64,000 nucleotides of DNA. It comes from Enterobacter cancerogenus. GTDB lineage: Bacteria > Pseudomonadota > Gammaproteobacteria > Enterobacterales > Enterobacteriaceae. The notes below the pieces were generated by a model. That model did not search any database. It was not told the DNA's origin and was given only the letters and a program-made list of their open reading frames with translations. The position numbers and the translations under genes were made by a program. This document shows positions 42,850 to 57,690 of the stretch, in pieces. The stretch lies in assembly GCF_019047785.1 (NCBI RefSeq), contig NZ_CP077290.1, forward strand, positions 682,001 through 746,000, read 5' to 3'. Numbering within the stretch: the stretch's first letter is position 1; each line of letters starts with the position of its first letter.

Positions 42850-43677
42850 ATGGCTCTGCAACAAGAGATTATTCAGGCGCTGGGCGCAAAGCCTGCGATT
42901 GACGCAAACGAAGAGATCCGCCGGAGCGTCGATTTTTTAAAGTCGTATCTTAAAACCAATAGCTTCCTGAAATCCCTGGTGCTGGGCATCAGCGGCGGCC
43001 AGGACTCCACGCTTGCGGGTAAGCTGAGCCAGATGGCTATCTCTGAGCTGCGTGAAGAGACCGGGGATAACGCGCTGCAGTTCATTGCCGTTCGTCTGCC
43101 CTACGGCGTGCAGGCTGATGAGCAGGATTGTCAGGATGCCATCGCCTTCATCCAGCCCGATCGGGTTCTCACGGTGAATATTAAAGGCTCGGTCCTTGCG
43201 AGCGAGCAGGCGCTGCGTGAAGCGGGCATTGAGCTGAGTGATTTCGTTCGCGGCAATGAAAAAGCGCGTGAACGCATGAAAGCACAGTACAGCATTGCGG
43301 GAATGACCAGGGGGATTGTGGTCGGCACCGATCACGCCGCAGAAGCCATCACCGGCTTCTTCACCAAATATGGCGATGGCGGCACCGACATCAACCCGCT
43401 CTTCCGCCTGAACAAGCGCCAGGGTAAGCAACTGCTGGCGGCGCTTGGCTGCCCTGAACACCTTTATAAGAAAGCGCCTACCGCCGATCTGGAAGACGAT
43501 CGCCCTTCCCTGCCGGATGAAGCCGCGCTGGGCGTCACCTACGACAATATCGACGACTATCTGGAAGGTAAAACGCTGGACGAAGGCACCGCGAAAATTA
43601 TTGAATGCTGGTATCTCAAAACCGAGCACAAGCGTCGTCCGCCGATCACAGTGTTTGACGATTTCTGGAAGAAATAA
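42850..43677 (+). CDS. nadE: NH3-dependent NAD+ synthetase
   Basis: A 275-residue enzyme, the same length as in E. coli, that amidates deamido-NAD with ammonia and ATP in the last step of NAD synthesis. The ATP-pyrophosphatase P-loop [13 protein letters not shown] (about 46-58) and the [20 protein letters not shown] block are clear. No glutaminase domain is present, so ammonia is the donor. GGGGGCG precedes the ATG. Confidence 0.98.
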   Translation: MALQQEIIQALGAKPAIDANEEIRRSVDFLKSYLKTNSFLKSLVLGISGGQDSTLAGKLSQMAISELREETGDNALQFIAVRLPYGVQADEQDCQDAIAFIQPDRVLTVNIKGSVLASEQALREAGIELSDFVRGNEKARERMKAQYSIAGMTRGIVVGTDHAAEAITGFFTKYGDGGTDINPLFRLNKRQGKQLLAALGCPEHLYKKAPTADLEDDRPSLPDEAALGVTYDNIDDYLEGKTLDEGTAKIIECWYLKTEHKRRPPITVFDDFWKK

Positions 43678-43782
43678 CCCGGCGTCGCTACGCCTGCACG
43701 GGCCTGTGATCCTTCCAGGCCCGGTCATCGCCCCTTGCCCCCCTGCTCACCCGCCTCTTTTTTAACCACTAAACACCTGCTA

Positions 43783-43802
43783 CACTGTATGCCTGAACAG
43801 TA
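43783..43802 (+). promoter_or_regulatory. LexA (SOS) box of cho
   Basis: CACTGTATGCCTGAACAGTA holds perfect CTGT and ACAG halves 8 bp apart, just upstream of cho, a known LexA target in E. coli. Confidence 0.92.
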
Positions 43803-43815
43803 TATGGAGCAGTAT

Positions 43816-44694
43816 GTGAGCAGGCGTCAATCAGCCCCGCGCCTTGAATTTGAAGCGGCGGCTATCTATGAATATCCGGAACATCTTCGCCCCTGGCTTG
43901 AGGCCCTGCCAAAACAGCCTGGCGTCTATTTTTTCCATGGCGAAAGCGACACCATGCCGCTTTACATCGGCAAAAGCGTCAATATTCGCAGCCGCGTGTT
44001 ATCCCATTTGCGCACCCCGGACGAGGCGGCGATGCTGCGTCAGTCCCGGCGCATCACCTGGATCCAGACGGCCGGTGAGCTGGGGGCGTTACTGCTGGAA
44101 GCCCGGCTGATCAAAGAACAGCAGCCGCTGTTCAACAAACGGTTGCGCCGTAACCGCCAGCTCTGCTCTATCCAGGTCCAGGCCGGTAAGCCACAGGTGG
44201 TTTACGCGCGTGAAGTCGATTTTTCACAAGAACCTAATCTCTATGGCCTGTTTGCCAACAAACGCGCGGCGCTGCAAACCGTACAAACGCTGGCGGACGA
44301 ACTCCAGCTTTGCTATGGCCTGCTGGGCCTGGAGGCCACCACGCGCGGGCGCGCCTGCTTCCGCTCAGCGCTCAAGCGCTGCGCAGGAGCCTGCTGTGGA
44401 AAGGAGAGCGTGGAAGCGCACCATGCACGTTTTCTCGACGGGCTGGCCTCGATTCGCGTCAACTGTTGGCCCTGGGAAGGTGCCGTGGCGCTGAAAGAGA
44501 CCGGGGACGGGATGACCCACTACCACATCATTCATAACTGGCTATGGCTGGGCGCCGTGGATAGCCTGAACGATGCCGTTTCGCTGCTCCGCACGCCCGC
44601 CGGGTTCGATCAGGACGGCTACAAAATTCTCTGTAAGCCGTTGTTGACCGGGCAGTACGAGGTCATTTTGCTCAATGACCTGGAAGCCAGGTAA
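43816..44694 (+). CDS. cho: Cho, UvrC-homologous excinuclease
   Basis: A 292-residue homologue of the N-terminal half of UvrC. It makes the 3' incision at bulky lesions loaded by UvrB. The GIY-YIG domain (about 20-105) shows PGVYFFHGE and [17 protein letters not shown]; a cysteine-rich block [12 protein letters not shown] follows. The open frame reaches back to 43735, but that passes through the LexA box. The GTG at 43816 has GGAG six bases upstream and gives the E. coli N-terminal length. Its 3' end overlaps convergent ves by 23 bp. Confidence 0.95.
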   Translation: MSRRQSAPRLEFEAAAIYEYPEHLRPWLEALPKQPGVYFFHGESDTMPLYIGKSVNIRSRVLSHLRTPDEAAMLRQSRRITWIQTAGELGALLLEARLIKEQQPLFNKRLRRNRQLCSIQVQAGKPQVVYAREVDFSQEPNLYGLFANKRAALQTVQTLADELQLCYGLLGLEATTRGRACFRSALKRCAGACCGKESVEAHHARFLDGLASIRVNCWPWEGAVALKETGDGMTHYHIIHNWLWLGAVDSLNDAVSLLRTPAGFDQDGYKILCKPLLTGQYEVILLNDLEAR

Positions 44695-45229
44695 TCTCGC
44701 TGAACAGCAACGTCCCTTTCGTTTCCAGTAACCGCAGGGTGTGCGAGCCGTTTTCCCAGCTGGCCCCCTGATCGGCCCTCAGCAGTTTTTCACCCAACTG
44801 CCACGCGCCGCTCAGCACGAAGATCACGCCCCCGCGTGAGCCAAAGGTGGTGAAGGTTCTGTCCGCAACGCGAACCTTTGCCCGACACTGCTCCCGACGC
44901 GTCATGATGTTGAAGTCCATCGACATTTGCCCGTCGGTGAGCAGCGCCTTTACCGGCAGATCGCCGGCAAAGCTGTAAGGCTGATGGTGCTTAAGGGTAT
45001 GGCAGAACGCCTTCCCGGCATCCAGCGTCACCTCTCCCCCCTCCAGCAGCGTAATGACCCGGTCAACGCCCGGAAAAGAGGAGAACTCGCCGTTGCTGGC
45101 GATGGACGCAATGCTGGCGCGCCAGGAAAAATCACGCGTCGCGGAAGGAAAGCAGCAAATTTCGCGGGTCTCACCGGCCCCATTACGCCAGAGGCTGACC
45201 GGCATCTTGCGGATATCAAAGAACTCCAT
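44672..45229 (-). CDS. ves: Ves, HutD-family cupin protein
   Basis: A 185-residue HutD/Ves-family protein with a double-stranded beta-helix fold. It was linked in E. coli to cold- and stress-related phenotypes, with unclear biochemistry. The motif [13 protein letters not shown] opens the domain and [14 protein letters not shown] follows. The frame continues upstream to 45340, but the ATG at 45229 has AGGAG at good spacing and matches E. coli. Confidence 0.92.
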   Translation of the reverse strand: MEFFDIRKMPVSLWRNGAGETREICCFPSATRDFSWRASIASIASNGEFSSFPGVDRVITLLEGGEVTLDAGKAFCHTLKHHQPYSFAGDLPVKALLTDGQMSMDFNIMTRREQCRAKVRVADRTFTTFGSRGGVIFVLSGAWQLGEKLLRADQGASWENGSHTLRLLETKGTLLFSEITWLPGH

Positions 45230-45453
45230 CACCACTCCTGAAAGGCGCTCATACGCCAGCCCAGCGGCATTACGCCCGCTGCAGTCTTGATTGTTATCGT
45301 TAGGTACTCCCGGAAACAGTATCGGCAGCAGAGCAGACATGCCTTAGGCGGACGTTGATAAAAAATATAACGCCATGACTCTTTTACATTTTCTCTGGAG
45401 CGACAACAGGAGAATACCGCGCTTCTGGCGGCAGGCAAGAGGAGGATGAAAGA

Positions 45454-45512
45454 AAAAACCGCCGGTCCTGTCCACAGCAATTGTGCTTTGTGGACAGGAT
45501 CCCGGCGGTCTT
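45454..45512 (-). terminator. spy terminator (long hairpin)
   Basis: ACCGCCGG-TCCTGTCCACA and TGTGGACAGGA-CCGGCGGT pair with minor bulges around a central loop. Six T follow on the minus strand. It lies about 16 bp after the spy stop. Confidence 0.9.
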
Positions 45513-45527
45513 AAGTGTGTGAGCCTG

Positions 45528-46022
45528 TTATTCGGCTGGTGTTGGCATTTTAGCGTCCGGCGCGTGACGTTCTGTCAGACGCTTCTCAAAATTGGCATTA
45601 AATTGTTTTTTCTGTTCCGGCGTCAGAATGTTGTAGATCTTATTCTGGGTTTCCATACGGGAAAGCATCATGGCTTTATGCTGTTCGGCCATCTTGTCGA
45701 TTTGCGCTTCAGCTTTCGCTTTATCGAAGCTGTCGCTGGCAATAATGTCATGCATTGCGCGGCGTTCTTCCAGCGGCGGACGCTTCATCTGGTCGCGCTG
45801 GCTTTTCATGATGTCGCGAACCTGCTGCTTCTGCGCATCGGTCAGGTTCAGATCTTTAAACATCATATCGTGGTGCATACCCGGCTTGCCTTTATGATGC
45901 ATCATCATTTTGCCTTCGGTTGGCGCAGCAGCGGTAGTGGTCGCGGTATCTGCGGCGAAGGCCATGCTGGTAGCGCCCAGAGCCAGGGTAGAAGCAACAA
46001 ACAGTGCAGTGAATTTACGCAT
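45528..46022 (-). CDS. spy: Spy, periplasmic ATP-independent chaperone
   Basis: A 164-residue periplasmic protein (E. coli 161). A signal peptide (MRKFTALFVASTLALGATSM then AFA) is followed by a helical, charge-rich chain with the LTxxQ motifs LTDAQKQQ and LTPEQKKQF that define the family. It forms a cradle-shaped dimer that protects unfolding proteins. It is induced by BaeSR and CpxAR in E. coli; a BaeR-like box lies about 138 bp upstream. Confidence 0.97.
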   Translation of the reverse strand: MRKFTALFVASTLALGATSMAFAADTATTTAAAPTEGKMMMHHKGKPGMHHDMMFKDLNLTDAQKQQVRDIMKSQRDQMKRPPLEERRAMHDIIASDSFDKAKAEAQIDKMAEQHKAMMLSRMETQNKIYNILTPEQKKQFNANFEKRLTERHAPDAKMPTPAE

Positions 46023-46359
46023 AATTTATTTCCTTTCTTTCAGTTATTCTTCGGCGCTATGCCGTGTTGACGAGATTAACTTTACGGGGTTTATCGTCAA
46101 TTAGTCAGAGCAACGGTAAAACAATGAAAGTGTAAAAAACACTTTATCGCCAATTGTGGAGGAATTAAGGAAAAAGCGTGGAGAGATGAAACAAAAATAT
46201 TCAACACAATGATTTTAAAGAGATTATGAAGAAGTATATCGAAGTCGTGATTATTTTAAAAGCAGTTCACCAGGAATAATCTGCAAAATAGTGGTAATCA
46301 CGTGAATCGCTAAGAAAATAATGTTCAGCGCCCCTCTCCGCAAAGAGAGGGGGATACTG
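46023..46359 (-). promoter_or_regulatory. spy promoter region with BaeR-like box (337 bp gap)
   Basis: The BaeR-like box is 46151-46170 (minus strand CCTTAATTCCTCCACAATTG, then GCG), containing CTCCACAATTGGC. A -35 TTGACG (46095-46100) and -10 TAATCT follow 51 bp downstream. Between them are two TTTAC elements that could be CpxR half-sites with unusual spacing. The rest, up to the astE stop, is A+T-rich with one small palindrome (46332-46354) and no gene. Confidence 0.7.
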
Positions 46360-47325
46360 TCAGGTCATTTTTTCCAGCATCAGTCCGGCTCTCAGGCCCA
46401 ATGCAACGGTGGGATTGGGGAATAACACATACTCCGTGCGTTGATGCACCTCATAACGCTCCTCGCCGTCTTCGGCCAGCAATACTCCCTGGCGAAACGG
46501 CGTGAAATTCAGGGTATGCGCTGGCATGTGCAGCCGGAACGCCTCGCTGCGCCGGGTGATCTGCTGCACCACCCGATAGCGCTCCACCGGCCCGGGCGCA
46601 TGTGCCAGCGGCGTGCCGCCGAGCAGCGCCCGCAGCGCCTGATGGGTGGCGGCAAAACGCGTCAGATCGTTGTGACCAAACGGCAACGCTTTTCCCAGCT
46701 CCAGCGTGCAGGCCAGCGCGCCAAAACGTTCACAGGTGAAATGGGTGAAGGTGCCGCCCGGCGTCTGATGGAAAACTAACGCCTCAAGACCAGCATCGCC
46801 GAGCCAGGTGAGGAAGGCGTCATCCCACGGCTGGCTGCGCTGCGGCAGTACGCCAAAACGCATGTGCCAGGAGGCGCGGATCGCCGTATGCAGATCCAGA
46901 TGCCAGCGTTCTTCTTCCTGCGTGGCAAAAAACGCGGCCACAACGCCTTCCAGCCAGGCTGCGCGCGCCGTTTCCCCGCACTCAGTGAACTGCGACCAGC
47001 GCCCGCCAAACATGCGGTTGATGTCGCTTGTCAGGTAGCGTTTGTTTTCTGCCAGCGCGGGCGGGTTGCCAAGCACCACCAGCAGACGGTTTTGCAGAGC
47101 GATCTCACCGCGAAAGAGCGCGTGCAGCAGCAGGTCGACAATCTCGACCGGCGCGGTTTCATTGCCATGAATGCCAGCCGAGAGCAAAAGCGAACGTTTG
47201 CTGTCGGCATGCGGCGTCAGTTCGAGTACGCCTTCCCCGTGCCACTGCCAGTTAAACGACGGGCCTTCTCCCTGCTTCTGCGCGGGTGTTTCCCCGGCCA
47301 GCGTCAGCGCCAGTAATGTTTCCAT
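46360..47325 (-). CDS. astE: Succinylglutamate desuccinylase
   Basis: A 321-residue zinc hydrolase of the AspA/AstE family. It releases glutamate and succinate in the last step of arginine degradation. Zinc ligands are visible as the HxxE in [15 protein letters not shown] and the histidine in [10 protein letters not shown]. Last gene of astCADBE, 10 bp after astB. Confidence 0.97.
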   Translation of the reverse strand: METLLALTLAGETPAQKQGEGPSFNWQWHGEGVLELTPHADSKRSLLLSAGIHGNETAPVEIVDLLLHALFRGEIALQNRLLVVLGNPPALAENKRYLTSDINRMFGGRWSQFTECGETARAAWLEGVVAAFFATQEEERWHLDLHTAIRASWHMRFGVLPQRSQPWDDAFLTWLGDAGLEALVFHQTPGGTFTHFTCERFGALACTLELGKALPFGHNDLTRFAATHQALRALLGGTPLAHAPGPVERYRVVQQITRRSEAFRLHMPAHTLNFTPFRQGVLLAEDGEERYEVHQRTEYVLFPNPTVALGLRAGLMLEKMT

Positions 47326-47335
47326 TTCCTCTCCT

Positions 47336-52816
<5,481 letters not shown>

Positions 52817-53623
52817 ATGAAATTTGTCTCTTTTAATATCAACGGCCTGCGCGCCCGCCCACACCAGCTTGAAGCAATTGTTGAGCAACATCAGCCTGAT
52901 GTTATTGGCCTGCAGGAGACAAAAGTTCACGACGACATGTTCCCCCTCGAAGAGGTGGCGAAACTGGGCTACAACGTCTTTTATCACGGCCAGAAAGGCC
53001 ACTACGGCGTGGCGCTGCTGACCAAAGAGACGCCGGTTTCCGTGCGCCGCGGCTTCCCGGGCGATGACGGTGAAGCGCAGCGTCGCATTATCATGGCGGA
53101 GATCCCCTCCCCGCTTGGCAATATCACGGTGATCAACGGCTACTTCCCGCAGGGCGAAAGCCGCGACCATCCGACCAAGTTCCCGGCTAAAGCGAAGTTC
53201 TATCAGGATCTGCAGGACTACCTGACAACTGAACTGAACAAAGAGAACCCGGTGCTGATCATGGGCGATGTCAACATCAGCCCGACCGATCTGGATATCG
53301 GCATTGGTGAAGAGAGCCGTAAGCGCTGGCTGCGCACCGGCAAATGTTCATTCCTGCCGGAAGAACGCGAGTGGATGGATCGCCTCATGGGCTGGGGCCT
53401 GGTGGATACCTTCCGCGCCGCCAACCCGGACACGCAGGATCGTTTCTCATGGTTTGACTACCGCTCAAAAGGCTTTGATGACAACCGTGGCCTGCGTATT
53501 GACCTGCTGCTGGCAAGCGCGCCGCTGGCCGAGCGCTGCATCGAAACCGGGATCGACTACGACATCCGCGGTATGGAAAAGCCGTCTGACCACGCGCCGG
53601 TATGGGCGAAATTTAAGCTGTAA
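52817..53623 (+). CDS. xthA: Exodeoxyribonuclease III
   Basis: A 268-residue AP endonuclease / 3'-5' exonuclease, same length as E. coli. Catalytic residues are visible: Glu34 in GLQETKV, Asp151 in [10 protein letters not shown], Asp229 in RIDLLLAS and His259 in SDHAPVWAK. The frame is open upstream to 52700, but the ATG at 52817 is the homologous start. It repairs abasic sites and oxidised 3' ends. The next gene begins 6 bp later, implying cotranscription. Confidence 0.98.
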   Translation: MKFVSFNINGLRARPHQLEAIVEQHQPDVIGLQETKVHDDMFPLEEVAKLGYNVFYHGQKGHYGVALLTKETPVSVRRGFPGDDGEAQRRIIMAEIPSPLGNITVINGYFPQGESRDHPTKFPAKAKFYQDLQDYLTTELNKENPVLIMGDVNISPTDLDIGIGEESRKRWLRTGKCSFLPEEREWMDRLMGWGLVDTFRAANPDTQDRFSWFDYRSKGFDDNRGLRIDLLLASAPLAERCIETGIDYDIRGMEKPSDHAPVWAKFKL

Positions 53624-53629
53624 CCCTGT

Positions 53630-54313
53630 GTGAACATTCGTAAAACGCTTTTTCTGTGCGCCCTTCTGGGCGCATTTGCGCTGGCGTGGGCCTGGCTTCC
53701 ACCGGGCATGCTCTCCCTGAACGCCATACAAACCCACCACCAGTCGCTGCTCGCGGCGAAAGCACAGGCACCGCTGCGAAGCGCTGCGCTCTTTTTTGCG
53801 ATCTATACGCTGGTGTCGGCGCTCTCGATCCCCGGCGCGGCGATCCTGACGCTGCTCGGCGGGGCGCTGTTCAGCCTGGGGGAAGGCCTGGTGCTGGTCT
53901 CGTTTGCCTCGACGCTCGGGGCTACGCTGGCGATGCTTGCCAGCCGCTACGTGTTACGTGAGTGGGTCCAGCAGCGCTTTGCCCGGCAGATGTCCACGAT
54001 TAATGCGGGTATGGACCGCGACGGCGCGCGCTATCTTTTCGCCCTGCGCCTGATGCCGCTGTTCCCGTTTTTCCTGGTTAATCTGCTGATGGGGCTGACG
54101 CATCTCAGCGTGCGGCGCTACTGGTGGATAAGCCAGCTTGCGATGCTGCCCGCCACGGCTATCTTTCTTAATGCCGGGCGCGAGCTGGGAAAACTGACCA
54201 GGCCTGGCGATATTCTGTCGCCAGGCCTGGTATTCGCCCTTACACTACTGGGGTTATTGCCGCTGGTTACCCGCTGGCTGTTTTCTCGTTATCCCCTTTC
54301 ATCAAAAAAGTGA
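53630..54313 (+). CDS. TVP38/TMEM64-family inner-membrane protein (YdjX/YdjZ type)
   Basis: A 227-residue protein with about five or six hydrophobic segments and the SNARE-associated (DedA-like) core: SIPGAAILTLLGGALF, the FASTLGATLAMLASRY helix and ALRLMPLFPFFLVNLLMG. The start is a GTG only 6 bp after the xthA stop. E. coli has three genes here (ydjX, ydjY, ydjZ); only one TVP38 gene remains and the ydjY ferredoxin gene is absent. It looks closer to YdjZ than YdjX, but I have not aligned them. It starts the ynjBCDE cluster, 6 bp before ynjB. Confidence 0.85.
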   Translation: MNIRKTLFLCALLGAFALAWAWLPPGMLSLNAIQTHHQSLLAAKAQAPLRSAALFFAIYTLVSALSIPGAAILTLLGGALFSLGEGLVLVSFASTLGATLAMLASRYVLREWVQQRFARQMSTINAGMDRDGARYLFALRLMPLFPFFLVNLLMGLTHLSVRRYWWISQLAMLPATAIFLNAGRELGKLTRPGDILSPGLVFALTLLGLLPLVTRWLFSRYPLSSKK

Positions 54314-54319
54314 GGCATT

Positions 54320-55489
54320 ATGCGCCGTGTGCGTTTTTGCGCGTTTCTTACCGGCCTGCTGATGGCGGCCCCCGTCTTTGCCACCGACGACTGGCAAACC
54401 CTCCAGCACGAGGCCCAGGGCCAGACCGTCTGGTTTAATGCCTGGGGCGGCGACCCCGCGGTGAATCGCTACCTTGACTGGGTGAGCGACGAGATGAAAA
54501 CGCATTACGCCATCACCGTTAAGATCGTGCATCTGGCGGATGCCGCCGATGCGGTGAAACGCATTCAGACCGAGCATGCCGCCGGACGCACCACCCGCGG
54601 CTCGGTTGATCTGCTGTGGGTTAACGGCGAAAACTTCCGCACGCTGAAAGAGGCTAACCTGCTGCAAACCGGGTGGGCGCAGGCGCTGCCAAACTGGCGC
54701 TATGTCGATACCCGCAAACCGGTGACCGAAGATTTTGCCATCCCGACCGAGGGCGCAGAATCGCCGTGGGGCGGCGCGCAGCTGACCTTTATCGCCCGCA
54801 AAGCCAGCATGCCCATGCCGCCGGAAGATCCTCAGGCCCTGCTGGATTACGCCCGGCAGCATCCGGGTAAAGTCAGCTATCCGCGTCCGCCGGATTTTAC
54901 CGGTACTGCGTTTCTGGAGCAGTTGCTCCTGACGCTCACCCCACGGCCTGAGGCACTGCGCAACGCCCCCGATGATACCTTTTCCGAGGTCACCGCCCCG
55001 CTGTGGCGCTATCTCGACAAACTGCATCCGCTGCTGTGGCGCGAAGGGAAAGATTTCCCGCCGTCGCCCGCGCGCATGGACGCGCTGCTCGCCAGCGGCA
55101 GCCTGAACCTCTCGCTGACCTTCAACCCGGCGCACGCCCGGCAAAAGGTTGCCAGCGGCGAACTGCCTGACGATAGCTACAGCTTCGGTTTTCGCGACGG
55201 CACGATCGGCAACGTTCATTTTGTCGCCATACCGGCCAACGCCCGCTCGGGCGCAGGCGCGAAAATGGTCGCCAATTTCCTGCTCTCTCCAGAGGCGCAG
55301 ATCCGCAAGGCCGATCCGGCAATCTGGGGCGATCCGAGCGTACTCGATGCCCGTACCCTTCCCGCAAAAGCAGCCCAGAGGCTTGCCGAACACACGCCTG
55401 CGGGCCTGCCCGCAATGCTTGCCGAGCCGCATGCCGCCTGGGTTAACGCACTGGAGCAGGAATGGCTGCGCCGCTACGGCACGCGTTAA
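54320..55489 (+). CDS. ynjB: YnjB, ABC transporter periplasmic substrate-binding protein
   Basis: A 389-residue solute-binding protein with a signal peptide (MRRVRFCAFLTGLLMAAPVF, cleavage near FAT). It belongs to the thiamine / iron / polyamine-like class; VWFNAWGGDPAVNRYLDW and DLLWVNGENFRTLKEANLLQ are the diagnostic blocks. The ligand is unknown. It overlaps ynjC by 28 bp. Confidence 0.94.
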   Translation: MRRVRFCAFLTGLLMAAPVFATDDWQTLQHEAQGQTVWFNAWGGDPAVNRYLDWVSDEMKTHYAITVKIVHLADAADAVKRIQTEHAAGRTTRGSVDLLWVNGENFRTLKEANLLQTGWAQALPNWRYVDTRKPVTEDFAIPTEGAESPWGGAQLTFIARKASMPMPPEDPQALLDYARQHPGKVSYPRPPDFTGTAFLEQLLLTLTPRPEALRNAPDDTFSEVTAPLWRYLDKLHPLLWREGKDFPPSPARMDALLASGSLNLSLTFNPAHARQKVASGELPDDSYSFGFRDGTIGNVHFVAIPANARSGAGAKMVANFLLSPEAQIRKADPAIWGDPSVLDARTLPAKAAQRLAEHTPAGLPAMLAEPHAAWVNALEQEWLRRYGTR

Positions 55490-56997
55490 GCGCCCTGGTC
55501 TGGCTGGCGATGGCGGTCATCTATCTGCCGATGCTCCCGGCGGCGGGCTTACTGCTGGCGCCGGCGTTCAGCCCCGACGACTGGCTGTCGCTGATGAGCG
55601 ATCCCCAGTTGCCGCAGGCGCTGGCCGCAACGCTGGTCTCGGCGTTGATTGCCACGCTCGGCGCGTTGTTTATCGCCCTGAGCCTGGTGACACTTCTCTG
55701 GCCCGGCGAGCGCTGGCGGCAGTTGAGCAGCCGCCTGCCGTGGCTTTTAGCCATTCCTCACGTGGCCTTCGCCACCAGCGTGCTGCTGACCTTTGCTGAA
55801 GGCGGCCTCTTCTATCAAATTTGCACGCTGTGTACCCCGCAGATGGACCGGTACGGGATCGGCCTTGGGCTGACACTTGCCGTCAAGGAGAGCGCGTTTG
55901 TGCTGTGGATGCTGTACGCCGTACTGTCTGAGCACCCGCTTGCGCAGCAAAAACTGGTGTTACAGACCCTCGGCTATGGCCGCCTGCAGACGCTGCGTCT
56001 GCTGATCCTGCCGACCATTGCCCCTGCGCTGGGCGCGGTAATGCTGGCCGTGCTCGCCTGGTCGCTCTCCGTGGTCGATGTCGCCATCGTTCTGGGGCCG
56101 GGCAACCCGCCGACGCTGGCGGTGCTGGCGTGGCACTGGCTGAGCCAGGGCGATGCCCAGCAGCAGGTGAAAGGAACGTTGCTGTGCGTGATCCTGCTGG
56201 TGCTGCTGGCCGTACTGGCCGGGATGGGCTATGGCATCTGGAATATCTGGCGGCGCACGCTGCCGGATATGTCCGGCATACGGCGGGCATCACACGCCCG
56301 ACGCCCCCTCAGCGCAGGGGCCGGGTTTCTGCCCGGCTGCGGCGTGCTTTGCGCCGCAGTGCTGGTGATGCTGGCGCGCTATCGCGAGGTCGACCTTGCC
56401 CTCTACACCACCAGCCTGTCGCTTGGCCTGCTATCCAGCCTGCTGGCGCTGATCATCATTTTTCTCTGGCTCGAATGGGGGCCGCAACGCCGCGCGCTGT
56501 GGGTGTGGCTTCCGCTGGCGCTTCCCGCACTGCCGCTGGTTTCCGGCCAGTATGACCTTGCGCTACGACTGGGGATGGACGGACAGTATACCGCCGTCCT
56601 GTGGGGCCACCTTCTGTGGGTGGTGCCGTGGATGTTGCTGATTCTGCAACCCGCGTGGCGCAGGCTTGACCCGAGGCTGATCCTGACGGCCAAAACGCTC
56701 GGCTGGCGTCGGACTAAAATTTTTGTTCTGCTGAAATGCCCCCTGCTGATCCGGCCTGCCCTGCTGGCGTTTGCCACGGGCTTTTCGGTGAGCATGGCGC
56801 AATACATGCCGACGCTCTGGCTGGGTGCGGGGCGGTACGCCACGCTGACCACCGAGGCCGTCGCGCTCGGCAGCGGCGGCAGTGTCCCGGTGCTGGCAAA
56901 CCTGGCGCTGGGCCTGCTGCTGGTCACCGGCAGTATATTTGCTGCCGCCGCGCTGTTATCCCGGCTCGTAGGCCGCTACCGCAAAGGACTACGCTAG
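55462..56997 (+). CDS. ynjC: YnjC, double-length ABC transporter permease
   Basis: A 511-residue permease, a fusion of two BPD-type modules with about twelve helices. Each half carries a coupling motif (EAA-like), for example GYGRLQTLRLLILPTIAPALG and LGWRRTKIFVLLKCPLLIRPA. It forms the membrane channel with YnjD. The start ATG lies within ynjB, and the stop TAG shares one base with the ynjD GTG. Confidence 0.93.
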   Translation: MAAPLRHALSALVWLAMAVIYLPMLPAAGLLLAPAFSPDDWLSLMSDPQLPQALAATLVSALIATLGALFIALSLVTLLWPGERWRQLSSRLPWLLAIPHVAFATSVLLTFAEGGLFYQICTLCTPQMDRYGIGLGLTLAVKESAFVLWMLYAVLSEHPLAQQKLVLQTLGYGRLQTLRLLILPTIAPALGAVMLAVLAWSLSVVDVAIVLGPGNPPTLAVLAWHWLSQGDAQQQVKGTLLCVILLVLLAVLAGMGYGIWNIWRRTLPDMSGIRRASHARRPLSAGAGFLPGCGVLCAAVLVMLARYREVDLALYTTSLSLGLLSSLLALIIIFLWLEWGPQRRALWVWLPLALPALPLVSGQYDLALRLGMDGQYTAVLWGHLLWVVPWMLLILQPAWRRLDPRLILTAKTLGWRRTKIFVLLKCPLLIRPALLAFATGFSVSMAQYMPTLWLGAGRYATLTTEAVALGSGGSVPVLANLALGLLLVTGSIFAAAALLSRLVGRYRKGLR

Positions 56998-57617
56998 TGC
57001 TGAAAATAGACAACCTCACCATTGAGCCGCTTTTTCGGCAGGTCAGTTTCTGCGTCCCGCCAGGGCAGATCGTCACGCTGATGGGCCCCTCCGGCTGCGG
57101 GAAATCGACGCTGTTTTCCTGGATGGTGGGCGCGCTGTCAGCCGATTTTCAGGCGCGCGGCGAACTGTGGCTGAATGGCCGCCGCTGCGATACCCTGCCC
57201 GTGGAACAGCGCGGGCTGGGCATTCTGTTTCAGGATGCCCTGCTGTTCGATCACTTCAGCGTCGGGCAAAATCTGATGCTGGCCCTCCCGGCCCGGATCG
57301 CCGGACGCGCCCGGCGCGAGGCCGTCCAGCAGGCGCTGGCGTCTGCCGGTATGGCGCACCGCTACGCCAGCGATCCGGCTACGCTTTCTGGCGGGGAGCG
57401 CGCCAGAGTAAGCCTGCTGCGCGCCCTGCTCGCCGAGCCGCAGGCCCTGCTGCTTGATGAGCCGTTCAGCCGCCTCGACAAGGCGTTAAGGGTCTCTTTT
57501 CGGGAATGGGTCTTTGATGCCGTTCGCACCCGCAATATTCCGGTGGTGCTGGTTACCCACGATGAAGAGGACATCCCGTCTGGCGGCGAGGTGATTGCGC
57601 TTTCCCGCTGGCAATAA
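56997..57617 (+). CDS. ynjD: YnjD, ABC transporter ATPase
   Basis: A 206-residue ABC ATPase. Walker A GPSGCGKSTLFSWM (about 30-43), signature LSGGERARVSLL, Walker B ALLLDEPFSRLD and the switch histidine in VLVTHDEED are complete. The open frame is longer, but the GTG at 56997 overlaps the ynjC stop and matches the family start. It is slightly shorter than E. coli YnjD (217). Confidence 0.94.
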   Translation: MLKIDNLTIEPLFRQVSFCVPPGQIVTLMGPSGCGKSTLFSWMVGALSADFQARGELWLNGRRCDTLPVEQRGLGILFQDALLFDHFSVGQNLMLALPARIAGRARREAVQQALASAGMAHRYASDPATLSGGERARVSLLRALLAEPQALLLDEPFSRLDKALRVSFREWVFDAVRTRNIPVVLVTHDEEDIPSGGEVIALSRWQ

Positions 57618-57690
57618 TGTGCTAACGCAATGTTTTTTGTAACCGGAGAGAGGACAATGGCGCACTCTTTTACTGACGTCAGGTTTTACG

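Noticed and set aside
43735..43815. Upstream in-frame extension of cho
   Set aside because: It runs through the LexA box and lacks homology to Cho; the GTG at 43816 with GGAG is preferred.
46332..46354. Palindrome CCCCTCTCC/GAGAGGGG after astE considered as a terminator
   Set aside because: No T run follows on the minus strand; it may only be an mRNA-stabilising hairpin.
54302..55432. 376-codon minus-strand ORF opposite ynjB
   Set aside because: Composition is that of a reverse-frame shadow; the plus strand encodes a clear solute-binding protein with a signal peptide.
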